Source: CAYFYJ01 sp964347415 (lineage in GTDB: Archaea > Aenigmatarchaeota > Aenigmatarchaeia > CG10238-14). Taken from it: DNA of 40,610 bases. Each line of letters begins with the position of its first letter. Position 1 is the first letter of the stretch. The notes under the pieces were generated by a model that saw only the letters and a program-made list of their open reading frames with translations, did not search any database and was not told the DNA's origin. The stretch spans positions 1 to 40,610 of the forward strand of contig CAYFYJ010000001.1 of the NCBI GenBank assembly GCA_964347415.1, read 5' to 3'. Shown here one piece after another: positions 1-8,021 of the stretch. The position numbers and the translations under genes were made by a program.

Positions 1-4
1 GATT

Positions 5-190
5 CTATAACTTCTTTACAATTCCTTTGATGTATTTAAATGGTCTTTTTACATTCCTTACGTTGATAATGATCCTCAGCTTTTGACCTATGAGACCTTC
101 AGGGAGAAAGATAACTCCACAGTCTCCATGCTTGCTTTTATGTCTCCTTACCTCCTTCTCTAGGATGATATAACCAGCTCTTCTATCCAT
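5..190 (-). CDS. DUF2080-like small protein of the integrated element
   Basis: A 61-residue protein with a basic N-terminus and a beta-rich core (GVIFLPEGLIGQKLRIIINV). The pattern 'charged strand, then [IV]xLPxxxIGxK[VL]xIII' resembles the archaeal DUF2080 transposase-associated/AbrB-like small proteins. That match is by eye and moderate. It is the last gene of a minus-strand series that begins at the ribbon-helix-helix gene near 1444, 11 nt after the stop of the preceding gene. Function unknown; DNA binding within the mobile element is an inference from family and context. Confidence 0.5.
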   Translation of the reverse strand: MDRRAGYIILEKEVRRHKSKHGDCGVIFLPEGLIGQKLRIIINVRNVKRPFKYIKGIVKKL

Positions 191-201
191 TAAACCACAC
201 T

Positions 202-918
202 CTAATTACCTTCCTTCTTTTTCGGGAACTTTGTAGAATGGAGCTGCGTTACAATTCTTTTCAATGCCAAGATTTCTTCATCCTTCTTTATGTTATCCTC
301 TATAAGATCATTCTTAATGTATTCCATACAATGATGATGGACTGGATAATACTCCCAAGACTTGCCTCTGTTACTGTAATGCAAAGGAGATTGAGGATTT
401 TCTGGATCTTGTTCGCAGAAAACACAACTGAGAGATGGCATGAAACTGCCTTTCAAATCAAACTCATCTCTTGCCCAATTGCATAAATCTAAGAATGTGA
501 AATTCTTGATGCTTTCATAGCTCTCTGCAATTTTCCGTTGTATTGTGATAACGGAAATTCCTTGTCTTGCAAGCCAAAGAAAAAATGATGTTGGTATATC
601 ATATTTCTTCATTAAGTCTGGTAGATTAGGTAACCTAGTTGCTATGAACTTACATTGCCTCAGATAGGCACGAGTAAGACCAGTCTGCTCAGCAAAGAGT
701 GCATAGAACAAACTCAACTCTCGTTTGGTATAGTCCTTTGTCTCGTTTAATATAATATTACCTATACACCATATAGCAGCCCTGATTGCTCTGGTGTATT
801 TTTTGGTTTCTGATACAGCTCGTTCAACCCCCTCTCTTACTTTTTCTTCGTCACATTCTGGTATAGTGAAAGCTACCATTTGTTTCATTGTTTTTCTCTT
901 CTTTTTCTTTTTAGCCAT
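202..918 (-). CDS. Element-encoded protein with C-terminal Cys/His zinc-finger-like motif
   Basis: About 238 residues, not recognised as a known family. I start it at the ATG ending at 918 (MAKKKKKRK) rather than the in-frame GTG at 927, because the GTG lies inside a palindromic operator. The N-terminus is very basic, the middle is helical, and around residues 160-200 a CxxC ... HHHC arrangement (LSCVFCEQDPENP ... YPVHHHC) could bind zinc. It sits between the winged-helix-like gene and the DUF2080-like gene in the integrated element, so replication, partition or regulation are plausible roles, but the sequence does not say which. Confidence 0.7.
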   Translation of the reverse strand: MAKKKKKRKTMKQMVAFTIPECDEEKVREGVERAVSETKKYTRAIRAAIWCIGNIILNETKDYTKRELSLFYALFAEQTGLTRAYLRQCKFIATRLPNLPDLMKKYDIPTSFFLWLARQGISVITIQRKIAESYESIKNFTFLDLCNWARDEFDLKGSFMPSLSCVFCEQDPENPQSPLHYSNRGKSWEYYPVHHHCMEYIKNDLIEDNIKKDEEILALKRIVTQLHSTKFPKKKEGN

Positions 919-919
919 T

Positions 920-947
920 GTTATCACGATAACGTTATCTGGATAAC
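920..947. promoter_or_regulatory. Tandem palindromic operator, 2 x GTTATC-N2-GATAAC
   Basis: Two abutting 14-bp palindromes, 920-933 (GTTATCACGATAAC) and 934-947 (GTTATCTGGATAAC), lie immediately upstream of the ATG of the 202..918 gene and overlap the last codons of the 935..1213 gene. A single half-site (GTTATC, 1459-1464) lies in the leader of the ribbon-helix-helix gene. Perfect dyads in tandem with 14-bp periodicity are typical of repressor operators; the element's own RHH or winged-helix-like protein is the obvious candidate ligand (inference). Confidence 0.75.
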
Positions 948-1213
948 GATAGTCCTCTTCGTTCTCTATTTATCACTCTAATCCCGTTGAAAGGATGAAT
1001 GCTGATCCTTCCTTGGGCTTCCAACTCCTCGAGTATTTGTTTTGTTTCGTTCTTAGTCATGTGGAAATAGGCTCCGAACTCATGGAACACTACTGGAAAA
1101 CGGATGACCCTTTTACCTTTGCTCCTGTCTAATAGTCTAAGTCGTTCCACAACCTTGTTCCAGAAATAGTATTCTCCTTTATTAGCTATCTTTTCCCTTT
1201 CTTTCATGGTCAT
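935..1213 (-). CDS. Winged-helix-like DNA-binding protein of the integrated element
   Basis: A 92-residue protein. Residues about 40-85 (FPVVFHEFGAYFHMTKNETK, then a second helix and a beta pair ending GIRVINRE) read as a winged helix-turn-helix: helix, turn, recognition helix, then the beta wing. A strong Shine-Dalgarno (GGGGAGGTC) stands a few bases before the ATG ending at 1213. It overlaps the start-proximal small ORF 1182..1295 and its 3' end runs into the double operator. Likely a regulator of the element; the target is inferred only from position. Confidence 0.65.
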   Translation of the reverse strand: MTMKEREKIANKGEYYFWNKVVERLRLLDRSKGKRVIRFPVVFHEFGAYFHMTKNETKQILEELEAQGRISIHPFNGIRVINRERRGLSLSR

Positions 1214-1295
1214 CTCGCTGACCTCCCCTCCTTTTCTTTACTCCCTCAGAAATTCTATCGAGAAGTTTAATCCATTGTTTGTAGTTCTGTCTCAT
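1182..1295 (-). CDS. Small basic protein, ATGA-coupled to the RHH gene
   Basis: A 37-residue ORF (starts MRQNYKQWIKLLDRISEGVK, ends in a charged tail GQRDDHERKGKDS). Its ATG overlaps the TGA of the ribbon-helix-helix gene as ATGA, the classic coupling arrangement. It overlaps the first part of the following winged-helix-like gene in another frame. No family recognised. The coupling is the main argument that it is expressed. Confidence 0.4.
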   Translation of the reverse strand: MRQNYKQWIKLLDRISEGVKKRRGGQRDDHERKGKDS

Positions 1296-1444
1296 ACTCT
1301 TGATCTCCGAATAAGAAATGCTATGGCATCACTACGAGAACGAAACTTCCCACTCTCCACTAATCGTTCCAATTTTTGATTATCCTTATCAGAAATACTA
1401 AACAGATATGATTTTATTCGAGGGTTTGATTTCTTCAATTCCAT
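1292..1444 (-). CDS. Ribbon-helix-helix (CopG/Arc-like) regulator
   Basis: A 50-residue protein too short for most ORF filters. The N-terminal strand (RIKSYLFSISDKDNQKLERL), helix 1, the turn SGKFRSRSDA and helix 2 (IAFLIRRSRV) give the standard RHH layout: one beta strand that dimerises and enters the major groove, then two helices, with the 'F.SRSDAI..[LI]R' pattern typical of the family. It is first in the element's minus-strand operon, under an AT-rich promoter (TATAAATATTATAG on the minus strand, about 1500-1516). Likely the element's repressor and possible ligand of the GTTATC palindromes. Confidence 0.75.
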   Translation of the reverse strand: MELKKSNPRIKSYLFSISDKDNQKLERLVESGKFRSRSDAIAFLIRRSRV

Positions 1445-1539
1445 TTTTCTCTCTCATTGTTATCCCTGTCCCCTTGTTCAATCTCCTATAATTATTATAT
1501 ATCTATAATATTTATACCCGTTCTAAAAAATGGCTTTTA

Positions 1540-1554
1540 GGGGTATTAGACCCC
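1540..1554 (-). terminator. Hairpin terminator after the integrase gene
   Basis: GGGGT-CTAAT-ACCCC on the minus strand, followed within a few bases by GCCATTTTTTAG. The hairpin lies 32 nt past the integrase stop and before the RHH promoter, the expected place to end the recombinase transcript. A longer alternative pairing (AAAAATGG with CCATTTTT) is also possible. Confidence 0.5.
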
Positions 1555-1585
1555 ATTTTTCTATAGATAATAAAAAAGACCCCAA

Positions 1586-2722
1586 CTATCTTAACTTTTG
1601 TAAGATAGCTGGATTGTTTGCCAACTTTTTCATTAAAGGTAGCAACTCTTCAAATTTTTTTAAGAATTCCTCTCTCTCTTGTTCCTTCTGCATTACTGTT
1701 TTCATATCCAACGGAGTTTGGAGTTTCTTTAGTGTTCCTTCTTCCTGCGTTACTGGTAACAAACCTCTTCTCTGCATCTCTTTTCTTTTGATGTCGTCCG
1801 AATCCAAGTGAATGTATCTTTCTGTCATCTTGGTTGTCTTCCACAATGCTATAACTTTCAGTTCCGAATCGGTATAGGTCTTGGCTTTCCGTGTTAATGC
1901 TATGTGTCTCAATAGATGAGGAAATACTTTTTTCTGTATTCCTGCTCTCTTGGCAGTCCGAGTAATCATTGCATAGATTGCATTGCCAACCAATCTGTCT
2001 CCATGCTTATTTGCGAGTGCGTAAAACAATGGACAGTCTGGGTTGTCCTTATGTCTGTGGACTCTGAGCCATGCCCTCAAGTCTGGAGTGCTGTCGAACA
2101 ATGTCAATTCCCCGCTAACATTACCCTTTCCTCTTACAAACAGGGACAGATAACCATTACCATCTGTCTTAACATCCTTGATGGATAGGTTCTTGATGGA
2201 AGACACTCGCAGTCCCCATTCGAGCATTATCATCATTATTGCTCGATCTCGCAAGTTGTTACAGGCATTCACAAGCCTTTCTATTTCTTCCTGTGTCAAC
2301 ATATCCTGCTTTCCTCTGAACATGGTCTTGTCTCTTTTTGACCTAACATTGATCCATCTTACTTGTTCAGGATATTGTCCTCTTTCACAGTTATAGAACC
2401 ATTGGAAGAGCCCTTTGATTAAAGCTTTCTTGAATGTCTTTGTTTGTTCTGCCAAATCTTTTATGGAATAGATGTAATCCTCGATATCTTTCCTTGTTAT
2501 TTCGGCAAACTCTTTATTCACAGTCAAGCAGAACATCTTCAATGCTGCTAGGTAACTCGCTCTGCTGTTCAATCCCATGCCATTGTTAGTCTTGAATTTA
2601 TTGTATCCTTGCAATACTTCCTTCTGACCTTCAGTCAATTTTCCATTCTCCAGGATGTTCCTTATAGATACAACATGGTATCTATTCTCCTGGTTTAATT
2701 TCCAACCTTCTCTCATATTCAA
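1586..2722 (-). CDS. Tyrosine recombinase / integrase
   Basis: 378 residues, normal for archaeal XerA/phage-type integrases. The N-terminal half is a SAM-like core-binding domain; the C-terminal catalytic domain shows Arg I (MLEWGLRVSS), a beta-hairpin lysine region (LFVRGKGN), the HxxRH box (FPHLLRHIALTRK), a tryptophan in place of the second His (IALWKTTKM) and the tyrosine nucleophile (TERYIHLDSDDIKRK). The start is ambiguous: TTG at 2722 has GGAG five bases upstream, and ATG at 2716 is codon 3. It marks one end of an integrated element next to the core gene at 3383. No attachment-site repeat is visible within the window. Confidence 0.93.
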   Translation of the reverse strand: MNMREGWKLNQENRYHVVSIRNILENGKLTEGQKEVLQGYNKFKTNNGMGLNSRASYLAALKMFCLTVNKEFAEITRKDIEDYIYSIKDLAEQTKTFKKALIKGLFQWFYNCERGQYPEQVRWINVRSKRDKTMFRGKQDMLTQEEIERLVNACNNLRDRAIMMIMLEWGLRVSSIKNLSIKDVKTDGNGYLSLFVRGKGNVSGELTLFDSTPDLRAWLRVHRHKDNPDCPLFYALANKHGDRLVGNAIYAMITRTAKRAGIQKKVFPHLLRHIALTRKAKTYTDSELKVIALWKTTKMTERYIHLDSDDIKRKEMQRRGLLPVTQEEGTLKKLQTPLDMKTVMQKEQEREEFLKKFEELLPLMKKLANNPAILQKLR

Positions 2723-2795
2723 ACCATCTCCTAATCGCTAATAAAGGAGAACTATTATTCACAGGACAATCTTGAAGTATATGTTTTTGTGTTGT

Positions 2796-3383
2796 CTACT
2801 TCTTAATTCTTACGTATGTGTGAACAAATCTCTGGATTACTGTTATAACGCTCAATACAAGTATTATAATGAAGCCGTAGTAGAGTGAATCAGGGTGGAA
2901 AGGCGTGAATATAACGGCTAACATGAGTATGCATATCCTTATGTCTCTCGAACCTATTCCGATGTCACATTTTATGCCTATAACCTCTGCTTTACTGCGC
3001 GCGTAACTGACTAATATCGACCAGACTAAGGCTAAAGTTCCAACTAACATGAGCTGAGAAGGGTTTGTTAAAACTAGTCCGTAAATCACAAAAACCTCTA
3101 CTATTCTATCCAGGAAGGAGTCTAGAAATTCACCTTTTTTACTGGGTTTTTTCTTGAGTCGTGCCAAATCTCCATCTGCACAATCCAGGATTTCCGAGAT
3201 AAAGAGCACTATCAGACCAAATATAAACATCTCGTAGTAGAAGATAAAACCGGATAGGATGCCTAGGATGAAGGATAGCAAGGTAACTTGATTCGGTTCT
3301 AAGTTCAGTTTATACAGAATGCGTGCAGTTGGTCTGGAAAATTTTCTGTAAAAATATTTTGTCACAGGGTATCTCAAATCCAT
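2796..3383 (-). CDS. CDP-alcohol phosphatidyltransferase family protein
   Basis: A 195-residue integral membrane enzyme. The full family signature D-x2-D-G-x2-A-R-x8-G-x3-D-x3-D is present from Asp67 to Asp92 (LDCADGDLARLK ... GEFLDSFLD), which binds the metal ions and the CDP moiety. The hydrophobic segments fit the six-helix fold. In archaea this family attaches serine, glycerol or inositol phosphate to CDP-archaeol; the alcohol cannot be read from sequence. It follows the metallo-hydrolase gene by 17 nt, so the two are probably co-transcribed. The cytidylyltransferase-like protein at 25706..26497 could supply a CDP-alcohol or compete for a related substrate. Confidence 0.9.
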   Translation of the reverse strand: MDLRYPVTKYFYRKFSRPTARILYKLNLEPNQVTLLSFILGILSGFIFYYEMFIFGLIVLFISEILDCADGDLARLKKKPSKKGEFLDSFLDRIVEVFVIYGLVLTNPSQLMLVGTLALVWSILVSYARSKAEVIGIKCDIGIGSRDIRICILMLAVIFTPFHPDSLYYGFIIILVLSVITVIQRFVHTYVRIKK

Positions 3384-3400
3384 AGAATCTTTTTTAATTT

Positions 3401-3988
3401 CTATAAATAAATTTGAGCGTTCTTAAGAGATTCTTTTATCTGTTCTTCAGGTTTTTGATTCATGATTTCGTCATGGCCAGGATATACTATTCTTACATCC
3501 AATTTAGAAAGTCTTTTCAGGGATTCAACTAATTGTTTTATATTCCCGCCTAGGTCTGTTCTTCCAAAACTCCCATATGCAAAAACTGTGTCTCCAGAGA
3601 ATAAACTTTTTGATTTGGATTCGTATAGACAAATGCTTCCAGATGTGTGACCTGGTGTATGAATTACTTTCAAAGAAGAATTTACAAGGTCTATCATATC
3701 ATTGTCTTTCAAGATCTTGTCAGATTTAAAATTGAGAAATTTGGCATCCAACTCATGTATCATTACTTTGGCCTTAGTCTCTTCTTTTAATTTTGTAACT
3801 CCAAGAACATGATCATAATGATAATGAGTTAGGATAATGTACTCTAAATCCTCAAGTTTTATGTGTTCTTTCAAGTGATTTAGAATGGCATCAACATTCT
3901 CAGAAGGGTCTATGATTGCTGGTTTTTTAGTCAATAGAATATAGGAGTTGTTTCCTATGCTCGATGCTATTACGCGTATGACTTTCAT
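3401..3988 (-). CDS. Metallo-beta-lactamase fold hydrolase (glyoxalase II-like)
   Basis: 195 residues with the HxHxDH metal box (THYHYDHV, His55, His57, Asp59, His60), the third ligand in HTPGHTSGS, the bridging Asp in LFSGDTVF and the last His in VYPGHDE. This is the compact glyoxalase II-like subgroup of thioester hydrolases; the true substrate is open. The start codon lies 20 nt after a copy of the recurrent intergenic element, and the next gene follows after 17 nt. Confidence 0.9.
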   Translation of the reverse strand: MKVIRVIASSIGNNSYILLTKKPAIIDPSENVDAILNHLKEHIKLEDLEYIILTHYHYDHVLGVTKLKEETKAKVMIHELDAKFLNFKSDKILKDNDMIDLVNSSLKVIHTPGHTSGSICLYESKSKSLFSGDTVFAYGSFGRTDLGGNIKQLVESLKRLSKLDVRIVYPGHDEIMNQKPEEQIKESLKNAQIYL

Positions 3989-4008
3989 GATAGATTATAT
4001 GATAGAAT

Positions 4009-4026
4009 AGAACAAAAATCTATCTG
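4009..4026 (-). promoter_or_regulatory. Recurrent intergenic element, copy A
   Basis: Perfect 18-bp copy (minus strand CAGATAGATTTTTGTTCT), 7 nt after the stop of 4034..4522 and 20 nt before the start of 3401..3988. Could terminate one transcript, start the next, or both. Confidence 0.7.
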
Positions 4027-4033
4027 ATTCGGA

Positions 4034-4522
4034 TTATTTTAATGTTTCAAATATTCCAGTTGACTCATTCTTCTTGACATTATCCCAAGTAAAATATCTA
4101 CCATTCATGGCAATATAGACTCCATGTGAAAGGGTTTGAGCAAATGCCAAAGCACATCCCAAATTGAACAAGCCATCAGAACTACCAAAAGCATATGGTG
4201 ACATTGCACCAGTCAATACTACTGTTTTATTTTTAATAGATTTTGCTAGAAATTTTGCAGTTTCTACCATTCTGCTTGTGCCATGAGTAATTACTATTTT
4301 ATCTTCTTTAGATTTCTGACAGGTTTCTAAAATTATTTTTCTGTCCGAATCAGTCATTTCCAAACTGTCAATTAGCATTACTGTTTTAATATCAAGGTCA
4401 ATCCTACATCTACCTAACTTTAACATTTCAGATAGATGTGTTTCTTTAAAAACCAAGCGTTCCTTTACTTCATCATATTCTTTGTCGAATGTTCCACCAG
4501 CAACTAAAACTTTGATTGCCAT
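4034..4522 (-). CDS. Single-domain asparaginase-like protein
   Basis: 162 residues covering only the N-terminal domain of type I asparaginases. Seen: the nucleophile loop VLVAGGTFDKEY near the start, the ITHGTSRM loop around residue 95 and VVLTGAMSPY around 115. The C-terminal domain that completes the usual ~330-residue enzyme is absent, and the ORF ends cleanly against a recurrent intergenic element, so this looks like a naturally short family rather than a fresh truncation. Such one-domain proteins may be amidohydrolases or binding proteins; activity is not established by sequence. Confidence 0.8.
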   Translation of the reverse strand: MAIKVLVAGGTFDKEYDEVKERLVFKETHLSEMLKLGRCRIDLDIKTVMLIDSLEMTDSDRKIILETCQKSKEDKIVITHGTSRMVETAKFLAKSIKNKTVVLTGAMSPYAFGSSDGLFNLGCALAFAQTLSHGVYIAMNGRYFTWDNVKKNESTGIFETLK

Positions 4523-4588
4523 ATAATTATGATATTAATTAAAACTTAATAAATCTTCTTTGCGAGAGCCTCTAATCGCATTTGATGG

Positions 4589-4606
4589 ATAACAAAAATC
4601 TATCTT
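4589..4606 (-). promoter_or_regulatory. Recurrent intergenic element, copy B
   Basis: Near-perfect copy (GTTAT instead of GTTCT at the 3' side), a few bases after the stop of the M14 peptidase gene. The next start is 66 nt away and has its own TATA-like sequence, so here the terminator reading is favoured. Confidence 0.6.
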
Positions 4607-4609
4607 AAT

Positions 4610-7561
4610 TTATTTCTTAGCAATGAACTTCATCACAGCAAATACTGCTACAATTATTGCCAAGACGGCTATGATAACTATTGGTATGAGTTGGTATACG
4701 TCCAACTTAATCATGAGAAGAGGTGGCCCTGCCCACATCCGATTGTATCCTTCAATCTCGAACAAGAACTCACCTTCTATTTCAGGAGCACGGAATTTTA
4801 ATTCAATCTCGTCAAAGACTTTAGTGTCTGTCCTTACGTCATCACTCTCCTTAAGGATAGAAGTAACGTCTCCATACCTAGAATGAAAAGCTGATATCAA
4901 TTCAACTTCTTCATCGCCAACGAACAGTCTGACACTATCGATATGAGAATGTTCTGGTAATGTTGTTTCTTTCAGTAGTAAGGAATAAACTCCTCCTTCT
5001 GCAGCAGGCTTTGTATTCAACAGTATTTCATCGATGACATCATCTTCAGAATGAATCCTAGACTTCCTTTCTTTCACATAGTCTTTACCGTCATGGACAA
5101 AGAGAGTAGGACAGCCTCCTCCTATAGGTACAGTTGTAGTTGTGCCACTGTTATATTCGTCTAGTATCTCTCCTGGTGCTAGGGCATAATTGTAGATCTT
5201 GACTTCATCTATGATTCCATTGAATTGTCTAGGATTGGTAGGGTCAGGGTTGTTTCCTATCAAAACTTTCGTTGTCCTCGAAGGAATACCTCCAAGCCTA
5301 GTAGTCGGGTCCGTCAATTCCCTGCCGTTTACATAAATTCTGATGTATTCCCCATCATAAGTCCCAACCACATGAACCCATTTGTTAAGTAGATTAACGT
5401 TTATATCTGGTGTACCCGTTTCTGTGCCACCATCTCCGATAAGGAATTTTATGTTCGTAGGACTAAACAGTTCAAGTGCATAAGGATTGGCTATTGTTCC
5501 CGTCTCCTTCGATACTATTCTTGGATACGTTGTATAAGATTCAGTGAAGATCCATGCACTGACAGATATTTCTTGTGTTGGGTTTAAACTGTTTGAATTT
5601 CCAACATCAACATACTCATCAAAACCATCAAAATCTAGACAAAAGCCTGAAATACAATTAGTAGAAGTCCAAGAAGCTCCATTAATCGTACCATCATTAC
5701 CATTACCAGAAGAATCAACTGCTGTCTCAGGACCTTCATCAAACTTCCAATAACCGACTAATCGTGGTATTGGTTCTCCCCAGTTAATTACGATTGAGTT
5801 TGTAGCACCTGTGATAGTTATTTCATTACTTCCATAACTCCATTCGCCGCCTCCACTTATAATAACTTCTGTTGGCATGCCTCTATTTCCTAAATCATTA
5901 ATTAAAGTTGTTGAAGGACCTGTAAGTTCGCTCGTGTCCAATGTTACTGTTAGTTCTTCTCCCACCAAGTTAGTGGAGGTAATAAAACCATCAGACGTGT
6001 ACAAAAAATTTTGATCATAGTCATAATGTTTTAAATGTCCTATCGGTATCGATGTATAATAGTCGAGTCCCCAAAGACTTTTTTTTGCATGCCAAGTTTG
6101 GCTCCAAACGAAACTTTCCATCAAAATTGAAGATGCATCGTAATATTTACTCGTATATTCTACTGCCATACTATCTGGTCCTGCATAGTTTATATCGTAT
6201 ACATCACCAATCCAAATATTCCAATTTTCTTCCGTGAAATATCCCCAATGTTTTAAATCTTCGAAATCATTTCTTGTAAATTCGTTGAGTGCATAAACCG
6301 TATAGCTTTCGAAAGGTTGAGTCTGATACTCTCCGTATACTAAGTGTAGTGGGTACCAAACCCCACCCTCATGTAGGTTGAAATAGATTGTTGGTTTATA
6401 AGTATCTACTAAATCTCTAAGGGCCCAAGCTTCAGGTTCAGTTGTTGTCCCACCTGGTGGGAATTGACGATTCAAGTCTTTATCATCTCCAGTGTTAGGA
6501 ATTGCGTCTGCGCCACTGTTAAGGCGTCTATTATAATAGTAACCATCAGGATTTAAAACTGGAATTATTATTACTTTGTATTGGTTTAGTTTTGTCTGCC
6601 ATGGATTACCAGGTTTATCATAATATTCTAACAATAATTCAGCTATTCTTAAGGCAGCGAAGGCCGTTGTTTTTTCGTTCCCATGTATGCATCCATCAAT
6701 AATTGCATAGCGGTCGCCTTTACCAATAACTATAGCATTTATATCTCGACCTTCAGCACTTTGACCGATAACCATTTTTTCAGCAATATCACTACTTCCG
6801 ACCAGAGTGTCAATATGATTATTGACCCATGTCAAATCCGGCCAGGACCTTCCATTACTCATCCATCTCGCATACTTACCTGTCGGGAAGTCCTTAACCA
6901 TCTTAACTGCTGGGAAAATGTGCCAGATACCCGCCCATTGAGTCTCATCAGTTGTTGCCATTAAATCCATCACATAGAAGCCATTATCACCTGTACCACC
7001 ATATTTAAAGATGGCCACATTACCATCAACTTCTGCAATTTTTGTTATTAGTTCACTGTCTGGTTCACTGTCAAACTGACTCGCTGAAAAAACCCGTAAA
7101 TCACCATTATCACTGCTACCACCACGATGAAATATCGCTTCATCTCCATCTCGAAAGTTTCCCCAGTCCATCAGGTATGTTATTGTTGGGACAGTCGTAA
7201 CTAGACTAGAAGAGTATTCTGAATAATAATATTTATCAAAATCGTATCCGTGTGAGATAACTACATGATCATTGGCAAAATTCTTAACAGCATTAGCGCC
7301 AATCTCGTTTATATTACTTGTACCGGCAAAAGAAATTATGGCATCCACATCATTGAAAACAGTTTGATCTGTTACTTGCGATGGCGTGAGATTTTTATAA
7401 TTGATATCTAAATTATTGAGCATCTTATAGATATTTTTTATTTGGGCAGGACTTCCTTCATCACCAATAACAGCAAAACTGTGTGTAGCAGCTAAAACTC
7501 CTTCAGAAATACAAAAGTAACAAAAAATAAATATCATTAGAATCAAAAATAATTTTTTCAT
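4610..7561 (-). CDS. Secreted M14 zinc carboxypeptidase with LamG domain and C-terminal membrane anchor
   Basis: About 983 residues from the ATG ending at 7561 (MKKLFLILMIF), chosen because it forms ATGA with the upstream stop and begins a signal peptide. The M14 domain shows HxxE (CIHGNEKTT), NPDGYYYNRR, DLNRQFPPG, the third zinc His (FNLHEGG) and the catalytic Glu (MAVEYTSKY), ending around residue 500. A LamG/concanavalin-like domain (YWKFDEGPETAVDSSGNGND ... ISVSAWIFTE) spans roughly 605-770. A Thr-rich linker, another beta domain and a transmembrane helix with a basic tail (MKFIAKK) finish it. Likely a cell-surface peptidase acting outside the cell. Confidence 0.9.
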   Translation of the reverse strand: MKKLFLILMIFIFCYFCISEGVLAATHSFAVIGDEGSPAQIKNIYKMLNNLDINYKNLTPSQVTDQTVFNDVDAIISFAGTSNINEIGANAVKNFANDHVVISHGYDFDKYYYSEYSSSLVTTVPTITYLMDWGNFRDGDEAIFHRGGSSDNGDLRVFSASQFDSEPDSELITKIAEVDGNVAIFKYGGTGDNGFYVMDLMATTDETQWAGIWHIFPAVKMVKDFPTGKYARWMSNGRSWPDLTWVNNHIDTLVGSSDIAEKMVIGQSAEGRDINAIVIGKGDRYAIIDGCIHGNEKTTAFAALRIAELLLEYYDKPGNPWQTKLNQYKVIIIPVLNPDGYYYNRRLNSGADAIPNTGDDKDLNRQFPPGGTTTEPEAWALRDLVDTYKPTIYFNLHEGGVWYPLHLVYGEYQTQPFESYTVYALNEFTRNDFEDLKHWGYFTEENWNIWIGDVYDINYAGPDSMAVEYTSKYYDASSILMESFVWSQTWHAKKSLWGLDYYTSIPIGHLKHYDYDQNFLYTSDGFITSTNLVGEELTVTLDTSELTGPSTTLINDLGNRGMPTEVIISGGGEWSYGSNEITITGATNSIVINWGEPIPRLVGYWKFDEGPETAVDSSGNGNDGTINGASWTSTNCISGFCLDFDGFDEYVDVGNSNSLNPTQEISVSAWIFTESYTTYPRIVSKETGTIANPYALELFSPTNIKFLIGDGGTETGTPDINVNLLNKWVHVVGTYDGEYIRIYVNGRELTDPTTRLGGIPSRTTKVLIGNNPDPTNPRQFNGIIDEVKIYNYALAPGEILDEYNSGTTTTVPIGGGCPTLFVHDGKDYVKERKSRIHSEDDVIDEILLNTKPAAEGGVYSLLLKETTLPEHSHIDSVRLFVGDEEVELISAFHSRYGDVTSILKESDDVRTDTKVFDEIELKFRAPEIEGEFLFEIEGYNRMWAGPPLLMIKLDVYQLIPIVIIAVLAIIVAVFAVMKFIAKK

Positions 7562-7974
7562 TCTGGTCCCCAGCATATTCCTTCAGAGCACTCAAAACCA
7601 TGTGGGCATTCTTCATCAGTTTGACAGGGAATACAACTGTCGTCGAATATTTTACAAGGAATATATTCTATTTCTCGTTCTTCGGTTTTACATCTCCCTT
7701 GTTCACATATAAAGAACTTGCCAACACTTTCCCATAAAAACTTTTTAGGTTTACAATCTTCATCCGTTATGCATTCTTGTATAAAAATTGTCGTAGTTTT
7801 TGTAACTTTACTCGGCCAGAAGCGCTCCCCAATTATCCCTGAAATGCTTTGTTGTCTCGCAAGATAGCTTACGATAAATACAGATACTATCACAAAGACG
7901 AAGATTAATACGATGGAAATTGTTAACTTTTTGTTTTTTGAAGCGAAATATGATTTTTTCTTCAATTTCTTCAT
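7558..7974 (-). CDS. Membrane-anchored Cys-rich protein coupled to the M14 peptidase
   Basis: 138 residues: basic N-terminus, one transmembrane helix (about 20-40), then an extracellular part with repeated short Cys motifs (ECITDEDCKP, CEQGRC, PCQTDEECPHGFECSEGICW). The pattern 'C.TDEEC..G..C..G.C' recurs in archaeal and bacterial secreted proteins as a small disulfide knot. The stop overlaps the start of the M14 peptidase by ATGA, so the two are translated together; it may fold with or anchor the peptidase (inference). Its start lies 18 nt after a variant recurrent element. Confidence 0.75.
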   Translation of the reverse strand: MKKLKKKSYFASKNKKLTISIVLIFVFVIVSVFIVSYLARQQSISGIIGERFWPSKVTKTTTIFIQECITDEDCKPKKFLWESVGKFFICEQGRCKTEEREIEYIPCKIFDDSCIPCQTDEECPHGFECSEGICWGPE

Positions 7975-7992
7975 AATTTAATTTTGTTTTTT

Positions 7993-8010
7993 AGAATAAA
8001 AATATATCCG
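7993..8010 (-). promoter_or_regulatory. Recurrent intergenic element, variant copy C
   Basis: Minus strand CGGATATATTTTTATTCT: same layout (GGATA, T-run, TTCT) with changes that make it more TATA-like. It lies 11 nt after the stop of 8022..8417 and 18 nt before the start of 7558..7974. Confidence 0.5.
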
Positions 8011-8021
8011 ATTCTTTGGGG

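Noticed and set aside
1..2795. Attachment-site repeats bounding the integrated element
   Set aside because: I found no direct repeat flanking the integrase end inside the window, and the far end lies outside it.
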